Source of the DNA: Alphaproteobacteria bacterium AO1-B | GTDB lineage: Bacteria; Pseudomonadota; Alphaproteobacteria; Rhizobiales; Stappiaceae | Reading direction: 5' to 3' | NCBI GenBank assembly: GCA_001890945.1 | Contig: MLAX01000002.1 | Span: 558,001 to 622,000 of the forward strand | DNA: 64,000 nucleotides | In this document: in pieces, positions 27,913 through 37,203 of the stretch | How the letters are laid out: every line of letters begins with the position of its first letter | Position numbering within the stretch: the first letter of the stretch is position 1 | The notes under the pieces: generated by a model | The model's input: the letters and a program-made list of their open reading frames with translations, nothing else | Told to the model about the DNA's origin: nothing | The model's database searches: none | Made by a program: the position numbers and the translations under genes

Positions 27913-30900
27913 ATGTTTTCACGCTTTTTTATCTACCGGCCGAAGTTCGCGCTGGTCATTTCCATTGTGATTACGCTCGCCGGCTTGTTGGGATATGTGT
28001 CCCTGCCGGTTGAGCAGTTTCCAAATATTACCCCTCCGGTGGTGAATGTTGCTGCCACCTATACCGGCGCGAACGCCGAGGTTTTGGAAGAAACGGTTGC
28101 CGCGCCGATTGAGGCGCAGGTGAACGGCGTTGACGACATGATCTACATGCAGTCAACCAGCAACGACAGCGGCAATTATTCACTTAATGTCACCTTTGCC
28201 GTCGGAACAGACCCGGATATCGCAACGGTCAACGTGCAGAACCGGGTCAGCCAGGCGACCAGCCAATTGCCATCTGAAGTGACGCAAAACGGGGTCACAG
28301 TGCAAAAGGCCAGCACGAACATGCTGCTGGTTGTCACGCTTTATTCCCCGAACGGCACCTATGACGAGCTGTTTCTGTCGAACTACGCTTCGATTTACAT
28401 GAAGGATTCGCTTGCGCGCGTGCAGGGTGTCGGCCGCGCGGATGTGATGACGGATTTTGCCTATGCGATGCGCATCTGGCTGGATCCGGATCGGCTTGCC
28501 AGCCTTGGCATGACACCGACAGATTTCATCAACGCGGTTCGTGATCAGAACATTCAGGTGGCAGCGGGCCAGATCGGGGCGCCGCCCGTGCCGGCGGGGC
28601 AGCAGTTCCAGTACACGATCAAGGCGGAAGGCCGTTTGGCGGAAGCCGAGCAATTCGAACAAATCGTGCTGCGGACCGGTTCCGATGGCGCGGTCGTGAC
28701 GATCGGGGATGTGGCCCGCGTGGAGCGCGGCGCACAGTTCTACAATGCAAGCGGTCAGTTCAATGGTCAGCCATCGACGGTTCTGGCGATTTACCAGGCA
28801 CCGGGCGCGAATGCGCTCGCCGTTGCAGATGCTGTGAAAGCACGTCTTGAGTCGCTCTCGGAAAACTTCCCGGAGGATGTTGAATATGGCGTGCCGTTCG
28901 ACACCACGGATTTCGTGCAGCAGTCTTTGAACGACGTGATTTCTACCCTGTTCCTGACCTTCCTGCTGGTTGTGTCGGTTGTGTTTATCTTCTTGGGGAA
29001 TTGGCGGGCGACGATCATCCCGACCGTAGCCATCCCGGTCTCTCTCATCGGAACATTTGGTGTTCTTCTGGCGCTCGGAATGTCGCTGAACACAATCTCC
29101 TTGTTCGCACTCGTTCTGGCGATCGGGATCGTGGTGGATGACGCGATCGTCGTCGTTGAGAACGTAGAACGCATCATTGCCGATGAGGGGCTTGGACCGA
29201 AGGAAGCTACCGCCAAAGCGATGTTGCAGATCACCGGACCGGTTGTTGCAACCACGCTTGTTCTGCTTGCAGTGTTCGTGCCGACTATTTTTATGCCCGG
29301 GATTACCGGACAGCTCTATTCGCAGTTCGCGGTCACCATCTCCGTTTCGGTGATCATATCCTCGATCAACGCATTGACCCTGTCACCGGCGCTTTGTGGC
29401 CTGATCCTGAAGGCACGGTCCGGTCCGCCTAAGGGAATCATGGGCATCTTTGACCGCGGGATCATGTCGATCCGGGATGGGTACACAGCGATTGTGCGCC
29501 GTTTGGTTCGTGTTGCTGTCCTGTCGCTCGTGGTGGTCGCAGGTGCGGTGGCCATGATCATGACGCTCGGCAGTACCTTGCCACAGGGTTTCTTGCCGCT
29601 CGAAGATCAGGGCTACCTGATGGTCGATGTTCAGCTGCCGGATGGCGCAGCACTTGGACGGACAGAGGGTGTCACCCAGCAAGTCGTGGATTTGGCGACC
29701 AAGACGCCCGGTGTTGAGAACATCGTCCTCGTGAACGGATACTCGATCCTCAACGGGGCCACCTCCTCGAATTCTGCGCTTGTTATTGCGACGATGACCG
29801 GGTGGGATGAGCGCCAGGAACCAGGGCTCGATATCAATTCGATCTTGGGCAAGTTCTGGGCGGAATTCTCAACAATTCCGGGCGCGAACATCATCGCCTT
29901 CAACCCGCCGCCGATCCCGGGCCTTGGAACCACCGGCGGTGTTCAGGCGATGCTGCAACAGACCGCGGGCGGTAGTCCGCAGGATCTGGCATCCGCCGTC
30001 GGCTCGATGGTCTATTCGGCCAACCAGAACCCGGCGATTGCACGGGCTTACTCAACCTTCCGTGCAAACGTTCCGCAGGTCTTTGTCGATCTTGATCGTG
30101 AGAAGGCCAAAACGCTTCAGGTGAACGTGTCGGATGTGTTTACAACGCTTCAGGCCTATCTCGGCTCGTTCTATATCAACGACTTCAACATTTTCGGTCG
30201 CGTCTACAAGGTCATGATCCAGGCGGAGGGACAGTTCCGCGACCGTGTGGATGACATTGGCAATCTTTATGTCCGTTCAGCCGACGGAACCATGGTGCCT
30301 TTGCGCAGTTTGGTGACAACGGAAAATGTGCTCGGGCCGCAGATCCTGACCCGCTACAATATGTTCCGCTCTGCGGCCCTTATGGCCGATCCAGCGCCTG
30401 GCGCTTCGACGGGTGTCGTGATCAATGCCGTTGAGCAAGCGGCGGTGGAAGCGATGCCTCCCGGGTATGCTTATGAATGGACGGGCACGGCGCTGCAGCA
30501 GCAAGGCTCTGGCTCGATCGTAATGTTCATTCTCCTGCTCTCGGTCATTTTCACCTATCTCTTCCTGGTGGCTCAGTATGAGAGTTGGACGATGCCCGTG
30601 GCGATCCTGATGTCGGTAACCTTCGCGCTTCTTGGTGCGTTGGTGGCCGTGGCCGTGACCGGTGGGGATGTGAACCTCTATACCCAGATCGGTATGATCA
30701 TGTTGATCGGTCTTGGGGCGAAGAATGCGATCCTGATCGTCGAGTTCGCGATCGAACAACGCGAGAGCGGAATGTCGATCAAGGACGCGGCCATTGAGGC
30801 GGCGCATTTGCGGTTCCGCGCCGTTATGATGACGGCTTTGTCGTTCCTTCTCGGGGTCGTTCCATTGATGACTGCATCGAGCGCAGGTGCCGCCAGTCAG

Positions 30901-31080
30901 AAAGCCATTGGCTTTGCCGTCTTTGGCGGGATGTTCTTCGCGACTACAATCGGTGTGATGCTCATTCCGGTTCTTTATGCCAGCCTTCAGAGCATGCGAG
31001 AAACCGTCAAAGGGTGGTTTGGGTCCAAGCCGCCGCAGGCGCCGTCTGAGGGCGGTGAGACAGGGGCTCAGCCGGCGTAA
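27913..31080 (+). CDS. RND multidrug efflux transporter (HAE1 type)
   Basis: A 1055-residue AcrB-like proton-driven exporter. Twelve membrane segments are arranged as in the family: TM1 near residue 15, a large periplasmic loop (about 35-335), then TM2-7 and a repeat. Proton-relay residues D409/D410 in [14 protein letters not shown] and K937 in [12 protein letters not shown] are present, so it should be active. It starts directly after the adaptor stop. No outer-membrane factor or regulator gene lies next to the pair, so TolC-like partners must come from elsewhere. Substrates cannot be read from sequence. Confidence 0.95.
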   Translation: MFSRFFIYRPKFALVISIVITLAGLLGYVSLPVEQFPNITPPVVNVAATYTGANAEVLEETVAAPIEAQVNGVDDMIYMQSTSNDSGNYSLNVTFAVGTDPDIATVNVQNRVSQATSQLPSEVTQNGVTVQKASTNMLLVVTLYSPNGTYDELFLSNYASIYMKDSLARVQGVGRADVMTDFAYAMRIWLDPDRLASLGMTPTDFINAVRDQNIQVAAGQIGAPPVPAGQQFQYTIKAEGRLAEAEQFEQIVLRTGSDGAVVTIGDVARVERGAQFYNASGQFNGQPSTVLAIYQAPGANALAVADAVKARLESLSENFPEDVEYGVPFDTTDFVQQSLNDVISTLFLTFLLVVSVVFIFLGNWRATIIPTVAIPVSLIGTFGVLLALGMSLNTISLFALVLAIGIVVDDAIVVVENVERIIADEGLGPKEATAKAMLQITGPVVATTLVLLAVFVPTIFMPGITGQLYSQFAVTISVSVIISSINALTLSPALCGLILKARSGPPKGIMGIFDRGIMSIRDGYTAIVRRLVRVAVLSLVVVAGAVAMIMTLGSTLPQGFLPLEDQGYLMVDVQLPDGAALGRTEGVTQQVVDLATKTPGVENIVLVNGYSILNGATSSNSALVIATMTGWDERQEPGLDINSILGKFWAEFSTIPGANIIAFNPPPIPGLGTTGGVQAMLQQTAGGSPQDLASAVGSMVYSANQNPAIARAYSTFRANVPQVFVDLDREKAKTLQVNVSDVFTTLQAYLGSFYINDFNIFGRVYKVMIQAEGQFRDRVDDIGNLYVRSADGTMVPLRSLVTTENVLGPQILTRYNMFRSAALMADPAPGASTGVVINAVEQAAVEAMPPGYAYEWTGTALQQQGSGSIVMFILLLSVIFTYLFLVAQYESWTMPVAILMSVTFALLGALVAVAVTGGDVNLYTQIGMIMLIGLGAKNAILIVEFAIEQRESGMSIKDAAIEAAHLRFRAVMMTALSFLLGVVPLMTASSAGAASQKAIGFAVFGGMFFATTIGVMLIPVLYASLQSMRETVKGWFGSKPPQAPSEGGETGAQPA

Positions 31081-31106
31081 ACAGCGCATCAAACAGTTAT
31101 AATAAC

Positions 31107-31138
31107 AAAAGGCTCCGGAGCGTTTCGGAGCCTTTTTA
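31107..31138 (+). terminator. Strong Rho-independent terminator after RND pump
   Basis: AAAAGGCTCCG and CGGAGCCTTTTT form an 11-bp stem around an 8-base loop (GAGCGTTT), followed by T residues, 26 bp after the transporter stop. Confidence 0.93.
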
Positions 31139-31430
31139 TTTCAGACATTGGTGCGCGCCGCTTGCATCTGATCAACAACGCTCGGGATCAAATACTGATT
31201 CCTGCGTGTTGTCTTTTGAAAGGCCAGAATCATCTCTTTAGTGGAACCGGCTGACAGCGATTTTGGAACGCAACGCGGTCTGTGTCAGGATGCTGCGGAG
31301 GGAAGTTTTGTTGCGGGACCCCGAAAAGACTGGCGTCCGTATTAGATCCGTCTAAATGATTCAGCGCAGGAGGTTGAGACACCTCGGATTGCACTTTTAG
31401 CGGGATCTGATAATTACCGTTTAAGAGATT
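31139..31430. other. Non-coding spacer between efflux terminator and tRNA-Lys
   Basis: No gene or repeat was seen here. It lies downstream of both flanking genes, the efflux pump on plus and the tRNA on minus. Confidence 0.6.
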
Positions 31431-31506
31431 TGGTGAGCCGACAGGGGTTCGAACCCTGGACCTACTGATTAAAAGTCAGTTGCTCTACCAGCTGAGCTAT
31501 CGGCTC
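31431..31506 (-). tRNA. tRNA-Lys (anticodon UUU)
   Basis: On the minus strand the 76-nt sequence folds as a standard cloverleaf. The acceptor stem GAGCCGA pairs with TCGGCTC; the D-arm contains AGCTCAGCTGGTAGAGC; the anticodon stem ACTGA/TCAGT holds loop CTTTTAA, giving anticodon TTT; the T-arm contains GGTTCGAACCC; and the discriminator A is followed by an encoded CCA (31431-31433). The anticodon reads AAA/AAG lysine codons. Confidence 0.98.
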
Positions 31507-31875
31507 TCACCAAAACCGACGTTTTATGGTGCCGCGTTTGCGCCGCATCTCGTCGGTGGCGCTGTGTTTATGCCGTCACCGGACACAATGCAAGAGGCAA
31601 TTTTGATTTTTTCTACAGGACTGTAAAAAATGCGGGGAGGGGTGTGGGTAGAATGATCATTCCACGTCAAAACTGATTAGGGAAAGGTATCAGATAGGCT
31701 TGTAAAGTATATCGGTATTGATGGTGAACATACGCTGTTCTGTGTTTCGATGATTACATAATCACGACTTCATTTGATTCATATTTATGAAAATATTTTC
31801 TTTTCTACTGCGAAAACTGTCATCTAGCGGCGTGTTCTTTAGTGCTGTAGCTTGATGTCAACATTGAGAGGCTAC
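31507..31875. other. A+T-rich spacer upstream of tRNA-Lys and the orphan gene
   Basis: This 369-bp interval contains the probable tRNA-Lys promoter and, from about 31600, a long A+T-rich stretch upstream of the small gene at 31876. I saw no gene, integrase or direct repeat in it. Confidence 0.6.
31565..31593 (-). promoter_or_regulatory. Possible sigma-70 promoter for tRNA-Lys
   Basis: On the minus strand TTGCAT and TAAACA are separated by 17 bases, and the tRNA 5' end would be about 52 nt from the expected start site. The match to consensus is partial, so this is tentative. Confidence 0.3.
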
Positions 31876-32169
31876 ATGTACACAAATAATAATGAGACGC
31901 AGATGAGCTCGATCGAGTTTGATTTCGTTAAAGGCCATATTGCGGCGACAATGACGTTGATTCATGCATTGATTGATCAAGGAGCGCTCGATCGGGAGCG
32001 TCTGGACAGTTTTTTTGCAGCCTTTGTAAAAGATCTACCAAATGACCGGGAAACGCTCAGCTTACGTTTGATTATTGATCAGTGGCGTGAGGGGCTTCGA
32101 AATGGCGAATCTGAAGATTCTCTGAAGGGCCAGATATTTGCAGTGATCGACGGCGGGCGCATCAACTGA
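31876..32169 (+). CDS. Orphan small protein, unknown
   Basis: A 97-residue protein from the ATG at 31876 (MYTNNNETQM...), which has AGAGG 4 bases upstream. Earlier starts at 31852/31855 lack any ribosome site. The body (SIEFDFVKGHIAATMTLIHAL...DQGALDRERLDSFF) looks like four amphipathic helices and has no signal peptide or membrane helix. I do not recognise a family. It is isolated, between the tRNA-Lys region and a TAXI-type gene, in DNA less G+C-rich than its surroundings. Confidence 0.6.
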   Translation: MYTNNNETQMSSIEFDFVKGHIAATMTLIHALIDQGALDRERLDSFFAAFVKDLPNDRETLSLRLIIDQWREGLRNGESEDSLKGQIFAVIDGGRIN

Positions 32170-32393
32170 GGCGGTGCACGCAGGGGCCCAGGTTTTAGCG
32201 GGCTCAATTCTTCACCAAGCAAAAATATAACGTCGCGTTTTGCGGTTCCATTTGCAGCCGGGACGCGGCTCACACGACAAACATGGCCGGGAAATATAAC
32301 CCCGGTGTCGAACGTCTGTTGCCTTATCTGGCCGCGGCTTCATCTCTTTGGTATGGGTGCAGTCACAGCATCAGCATTTGGAAGAGGTGAAGT

Positions 32394-33434
32394 GTGCTAC
32401 GGTATCAGACACTGGCGCGTGCGTGTGCATTAGGCAAGAAGGTCATGGCCGTGATCGCGCAAATCCCGAGCAACCGCTATCTCATCGCCGCTGCAAGTAT
32501 TTGCTGTATTGCTTTGACCGCACCGGCCGCTGCAAAGGACCAAGTGTTTCTTACATTGGCCACAGGCGGAGTGACCGGTGTCTACCATCCGGCGGGCACT
32601 GCGATCTGCCGGGCCGTCAACGAAAGCCGGTCTGAACACGGCGTGCGGTGTGCTGCTGAAGCTGGCCGCGGATCGGTTGGGAGCCTGAAACAACTTCGGA
32701 ATCGCGATGTTGATTTCGCGATCGTTCAGGCCGACTGGCAACACCATGCTTATTTGGGAACGTCCGTATTTGCTGAATTTGGGCCCATGGCGGATCTGAG
32801 GGTCGTTGCCGGACTGCATACCGAAATGGCAGCCATCGTCGTGCGAGCAGATTCGGGTTTCATGGACATCTCTGACCTGAAAGGACAGCGCATCAACATC
32901 GGTCCGGCGGGCTCTGGTTCTGCCGCGACCTGGGGTCAGTTATCGCAACACCTTCCCTGGTCGGAGGAAGATCGCGCAGCGATTACCCAAGAAGATCTCT
33001 CCGGGCTGGGTGAAGCGCTGTGCTCCGGCGAAATCGACGCGTATTTTGTTGTGATTGGTCATCCAGCGGGCGTCATTGAAGAAACACAAGAGGTGTGCCC
33101 GGTTCGGTTTATTGAGATCGGTGCTGGCATCTCAGAGAAGATGGTGGCTGATGCTGCCTATTATCGCGCCGCCGAGATCCCTTCAGGAGCTTATGGAGAG
33201 CACAATGCGATTGAAACCATCGGGACGCGCGCATTGCTCGTCACTGTCGAGCAAATGCCTGCTCATGCTGTTTCAACCGTCCTAACATCTCTGGTGTCGG
33301 ACATTGAGCGCTTCAGAACGGTCCATCCAGCTCTCACAGATCTGGATGGAGCCCAACTTTTTGAAGCGAAAACGGAAGCACTGCTACATCTTGGCGCAGT
33401 GCAATTTTATCAAGATCAAGGCTATTTGCCCTGA
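32394..33434 (+). CDS. TAXI-family solute-binding protein
   Basis: A 346-residue protein of the TAXI (TRAP-associated extracytoplasmic immunogenic) family: the start VFLTLATGGVTGVYHPAGTAICRAVNE is a hallmark, as are VDFAIVQADW and LKGQRINIGPAGSGSAATW. A signal peptide ends near TAPAAAKD (about residue 46), so it is periplasmic. The GTG start has AGAGG upstream. By family knowledge it binds small carboxylates or amino acids for a TRAP transporter, but no DctM/DctQ-like permease gene is adjacent. The ligand is unknown. Confidence 0.9.
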   Translation: MLRYQTLARACALGKKVMAVIAQIPSNRYLIAAASICCIALTAPAAAKDQVFLTLATGGVTGVYHPAGTAICRAVNESRSEHGVRCAAEAGRGSVGSLKQLRNRDVDFAIVQADWQHHAYLGTSVFAEFGPMADLRVVAGLHTEMAAIVVRADSGFMDISDLKGQRINIGPAGSGSAATWGQLSQHLPWSEEDRAAITQEDLSGLGEALCSGEIDAYFVVIGHPAGVIEETQEVCPVRFIEIGAGISEKMVADAAYYRAAEIPSGAYGEHNAIETIGTRALLVTVEQMPAHAVSTVLTSLVSDIERFRTVHPALTDLDGAQLFEAKTEALLHLGAVQFYQDQGYLP

Positions 33435-33576
33435 AACGTCTGTACCCAAAGAGCAAGCGTTTAACATAACCGCTCGCCAAATGGTGACCAGGGCGTGTTT
33501 GTGTCGGCAGCTTTGCCCGGATAAAAGACACACATTGCATTAAGACCGCTTCGGCCCACAGGGAATATTTTCTGGA

Positions 33577-34317
33577 ATGATCCAAGACGTCACCATCATC
33601 GGCGCCCTCCTTGCCGGGGTCCTATCTTTCGTGTCTCCATGCGTTCTGCCGCTTGTGCCGCCTTATCTCGGATATCTCGCCGGGGTCTCACTGGATCAGT
33701 TGACGGGTGAAGACGACACGGATGAGGCCGCCTCGCGGCGTGTTTTCTTCAGCGCACTGGTTTTTGTGCTCGGCTTCTCGACGGTCTTCGTTCTCCTCGG
33801 CGCTACCGCAAGTTTCCTTGGTCAATTCATACGTATGTATCTGGATTATCTTGGATATATCGCCGGGGCAGCCATCATCGTGATGGGTTTGCACTTCCTT
33901 GGCGTGTTCAAGATCGGTTTTCTTTACAAGGAGGCCCGCGTGCATGTGGACCAGAAACCCGCAGGCCCGATGGGCGCTTACGTCATCGGACTTGCTTTCG
34001 GATTTGGTTGGACACCCTGTGTTGGGCCCATTCTGGCCGCAATCCTGTTTGTTGCCGGCGCCAAGGATACGGTGCTGCAGGGAACGGTTCTTCTGACCGC
34101 CTATGCCATGGGCCTCGGGATTCCGTTTTTGATCGCAGCGTTGTTTGCCAAGCCCTTCCTGCGGTTCATGAAGCGCTTCCGCAAGCACATGGGCACCGTT
34201 GAAAAGGCCATGGGTGGTGTTCTTGTTTTGACAGGGATCATGTTCCTGACCGGGCAGATGGCCGTTTTCTCGTACTGGCTTTTGGAAACATTCCCGGCAT
34301 TCCAATACATCGGCTAA
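33577..34317 (+). CDS. ccdA: Cytochrome c biogenesis protein CcdA (DsbD-type transmembrane)
   Basis: CcdA carries reducing power across the inner membrane to periplasmic thiol enzymes. The 246-residue product has six membrane segments and the two essential cysteines in the paired motifs SFVSPCVLPLVPPYLGYL (near residue 21) and GFGWTPCVGPILAA (near 148). This is the short CcdA form, without the thioredoxin and alpha domains of DsbD. The product may supply thiols for cytochrome c maturation or other periplasmic partners; no such partner is adjacent. Confidence 0.95.
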   Translation: MIQDVTIIGALLAGVLSFVSPCVLPLVPPYLGYLAGVSLDQLTGEDDTDEAASRRVFFSALVFVLGFSTVFVLLGATASFLGQFIRMYLDYLGYIAGAAIIVMGLHFLGVFKIGFLYKEARVHVDQKPAGPMGAYVIGLAFGFGWTPCVGPILAAILFVAGAKDTVLQGTVLLTAYAMGLGIPFLIAALFAKPFLRFMKRFRKHMGTVEKAMGGVLVLTGIMFLTGQMAVFSYWLLETFPAFQYIG

Positions 34318-34347
34318 CTGCCGAGGCGCGATTGGACGGTGGCAGCT

Positions 34348-35541
34348 TTAGAAGGTCTGTTGCGGGAAGTCGGCCGCAGAGACCATCGGGGCTCCGTTAT
34401 AGAGCGCAGGCTGGCAGACGTTGGTCACGTCAAGAAGGTAATAACAAGCAGCTGCTGCATCTGCAGCGTTTCCAAACGGCCCAATCAGGAGTGAAACGCC
34501 GCCTTCAGCAGCGCGTTCCTTTATGAGCGGTCGGAGATCCTGCATGCGTTCTTCATTCTGTTCCCGGAAGTTCGACCAGGCATTTGCAGCTTCGGCAAGC
34601 GAAGCATAGTGGCCGACAATGGCGCCGAAATCACTCCGCTTGAGCGTGCTTGATCCCCCGCCGCGCAGAGTTCCGACGCCGTCGGATGGAACAATGATCT
34701 TGGGCCGCAAACTTGTTCCAGCCGGAGTGCTGTCGAAGTCCTCTTGAGGCAGTAGGGTGTCTGGCTGCGGAATGGATCCCGTCGTTATCGGAGTTGTCTC
34801 TGCCGAAGGAAGTTGAACGATTTTCACCGGGGCTTGGGAGGCAATCGGCGGTTCATATGCCGGTGTTGCTTGCCCGGAATGGATGGTTATCCGCCGGGAA
34901 GGAGGGCGTCGTTCACTTTGCTGGTCTGCAGGTTCTAAGGCTTCAAGCGCAGCGGTTTGGGAATTTTTCGTCGCATGCGGTTTTGGCAGAGGAGCCATCG
35001 GACGTTTGATGTCGGACGCATCCGCAAGATCAGGAACAGCAGGATCCTTCATGAAGGATGCCGTTGTCGAAGAGGTCTGGGTTTCTTGCGCCGGGATCGC
35101 GGCTACCGGTCGCGACAGTTCCGATTCAAGTGCAGCAATGCGGCGGGAATAGCCGTCGTTCTGCTCACTCATCGTGCTCAGTCGGCGGCGTAAGCGGGCT
35201 ATCTGATCCTGCAATACAGCAATCTGGCTCTGATCCAACGAGGAGGGTTCTAAAGAAGCTGTTTGTGCAGGCATATGAAGTACTTCGACAGCGTTCGGGC
35301 TCGTGTAGGATCGGATGGATGCCGTGGATCCGACGTCTCCTGCTGGCGGCAGCGGCAAACCTGCGACCCGTGTTCCAGCTGGCGCAAAGCCGGATGTGGA
35401 TGATCCGAATTTGTAAGACGCCATGCCAATGGAGCCCATCACAATCGCGGCGAAAGCCCAAGACAGCACACCGACACGCGATGGCGTGAAGGTGTCGCGG
35501 ATGTTTTCCCGCACCGGTTTTTTGGCCCTGGCCGCCTGCAA
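34348..35541 (-). CDS. Membrane protein with SPOR-like C-terminal domain
   Basis: A 397-residue protein: cytoplasmic N-terminus (about 20 residues), one membrane helix (VGVLSWAFAAIVMGSIGMASY), a coiled-coil stretch (QIAVLQDQIARLRRRLSTMSEQ), a long Pro/Thr/Ser linker, and a C-terminal segment (about 305-390) with an SPOR-like pattern (FGAIVGHYASLAEAANAWSNF ... GVSLLIGPFGNAADAAAACYYL). SPOR domains bind denuded septal peptidoglycan, so a division-site or cell-envelope role is likely by inference. It is divergent from glmU. Confidence 0.78.
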   Translation of the reverse strand: MQAARAKKPVRENIRDTFTPSRVGVLSWAFAAIVMGSIGMASYKFGSSTSGFAPAGTRVAGLPLPPAGDVGSTASIRSYTSPNAVEVLHMPAQTASLEPSSLDQSQIAVLQDQIARLRRRLSTMSEQNDGYSRRIAALESELSRPVAAIPAQETQTSSTTASFMKDPAVPDLADASDIKRPMAPLPKPHATKNSQTAALEALEPADQQSERRPPSRRITIHSGQATPAYEPPIASQAPVKIVQLPSAETTPITTGSIPQPDTLLPQEDFDSTPAGTSLRPKIIVPSDGVGTLRGGGSSTLKRSDFGAIVGHYASLAEAANAWSNFREQNEERMQDLRPLIKERAAEGGVSLLIGPFGNAADAAAACYYLLDVTNVCQPALYNGAPMVSAADFPQQTF

Positions 35542-35725
35542 CTGTCCTGTTCCCCGATTCTCGCTTCGAATCCTTCGAAAGGTAGTTCATTTGGTGCTGA
35601 ATATGGTTAATGAAACGGTAATATGCGCTGTAGGCCCTTCAGATCTTTCAATGTTCTGTGGATCGGGGCATATAGGGGCCAAAGTGACTGGGCGCGCGGC
35701 CCAAGTTGAGTGAATTGAGGCGTTT

Positions 35726-37081
35726 ATGACATTGCGAAGCTGCCATTCCGTGGTGCTGGCTGCCGGGCTTGGGACCCGCATGAAATCGGACTTGCCAAAG
35801 GTGATGCATCCAGTTGGCGGCTTGCCGATTGTCGGCCATGTTTTAAAGGTCCTCAGCCAGACCGGCTCGAGCCGACTGTCTGTTGTGACTGGTCCCGACA
35901 TGCCGGAACTTGAAAAACTCGTTGCTAAACTGGCCCCCGAATCGCGGTGTTTTGTGCAAACGGATCGCCTTGGCACAGCCCATGCGGCACTTGCCGCTTC
36001 CACTGCTTTGGAGGAAGCCGCCGACGACGTTTTGGTGCTTCTTGGAGATGCTCCGCTCGTCACGTCGGAAACAATTAGCAACGTCCGCCAATCGCTGTCT
36101 GAAGGTGCAGACCTGGTTGTGGTCGGATTTGAAGCTGAGAATCCGTTTGGGTACGGCCGGATGCTCATGAAAGACGGGCGGCTTTTGGCCATCCGGGAAG
36201 AAAAGGAAGCCAGCGATGAAGAGCGGAAAATTGCCTTCTGTAACTCCGGTATCATGGGCTTTGCTGGCCGTCATGCACTCGAATTAATGCGCGCGATTGG
36301 CAATGACAACGCGAAGGGTGAATTCTACCTGACCGATGCGGTTGAAGTCGCCAATGCCAAAGGTTTGAAGGTTGTCGCTGTTGCAGGGACGGAAGCGGAA
36401 ACCCAAGGCATCAATACACGGTCCCAGCTTACCGCCTGTGAGGCTGATTTTCAGGCACGAAAGCGCGCCGAAATTCTGGAAAGCGGTGTTACGCTTCTTG
36501 CGCCCGAAACAGTCTTCTTTTCCCACGATACGGTTATTGAACCAGACGTCATCGTTGAGCAAAACGTTGTCTTCGGACCCGGTGTGACAGTCCGATCCGG
36601 TGCACAGATCCGGGCGTTTAGTCATTTGGAAGGGGCCGAGGTCGGAAGCGGTGCCGTTGTTGGACCTTACGCGCGTTTGCGCCCTGGAACGATCCTTGGA
36701 AAAGATGTGCGAGTGGGCAACTTCGTCGAAGCCAAGAACGCAAAATTTGGAGACGGGGCCAAAGCCAATCATCTCAGTTATGTCGGTGATGCAAGCATAG
36801 GCGCGGCAACCAACATCGGGGCAGGGACAATCACCTGCAATTACGATGGCTTCTTGAAGCACCGGACGGAGATTGGGGCCGGTTCGTTTGTGGGTTCGAA
36901 CTCCACCCTTGTTGCGCCAGTCACGCTTGGTGATGGCGCATTTGTTGCCGCGGGAAGCGTCATTACAAAGGACGTTGGCGCTGACGCAATGGCCTTCGGA
37001 CGGACCCGCCAGCAATCCAAGGACGGGATGGCAAAGGTTCTCAGGGACAAGCTGAAAAAGGCGAAGGATCAGAAATCCTGA
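35726..37081 (+). CDS. glmU: Bifunctional GlcNAc-1-P uridyltransferase / GlcN-1-P acetyltransferase GlmU
   Basis: GlmU makes UDP-GlcNAc, precursor of peptidoglycan and lipid A. The 451-residue product has the nucleotidyltransferase signature LAAGLGTRMKSDLPKVMHPVGG, the uridyl-binding GTAHAA segment, and a C-terminal left-handed beta-helix with the expected repeats (VVVGPYARLRPGTIL, VGNFVEAKNAKFGDGAKANHLSYVGDA). The start has a GAGG ribosome site. glmS, the preceding step in the pathway, follows downstream by 122 bp. Confidence 0.97.
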   Translation: MTLRSCHSVVLAAGLGTRMKSDLPKVMHPVGGLPIVGHVLKVLSQTGSSRLSVVTGPDMPELEKLVAKLAPESRCFVQTDRLGTAHAALAASTALEEAADDVLVLLGDAPLVTSETISNVRQSLSEGADLVVVGFEAENPFGYGRMLMKDGRLLAIREEKEASDEERKIAFCNSGIMGFAGRHALELMRAIGNDNAKGEFYLTDAVEVANAKGLKVVAVAGTEAETQGINTRSQLTACEADFQARKRAEILESGVTLLAPETVFFSHDTVIEPDVIVEQNVVFGPGVTVRSGAQIRAFSHLEGAEVGSGAVVGPYARLRPGTILGKDVRVGNFVEAKNAKFGDGAKANHLSYVGDASIGAATNIGAGTITCNYDGFLKHRTEIGAGSFVGSNSTLVAPVTLGDGAFVAAGSVITKDVGADAMAFGRTRQQSKDGMAKVLRDKLKKAKDQKS

Positions 37082-37203
37082 CAAGCTGCCATTCCAACCG
37101 GGATTGTCACTTTCTGAAATAAGCTTTGATTTCAATTTGCCACGCCGCCTCGTCTAAACCGGGGCGGACGATTTGGTTTGGGTAATGTGAGGAACATAAC
37201 TGC

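Noticed and set aside
30277-31092. 271-codon open frame antisense to the RND transporter end
   Set aside because: It covers the end of a clear RND gene and includes part of the terminator region; the product is His/Arg-rich and unlike any family.
31139-31880. Integrated element at tRNA-Lys
   Set aside because: No integrase, no duplicated tRNA 3' end and no phage-like genes were found; only a composition shift remains.
37082-37203. Possible glmS ribozyme or glmS-regulating leader
   Set aside because: The 122-bp gap between glmU and glmS shows no ribozyme core and the family is mainly from Firmicutes.
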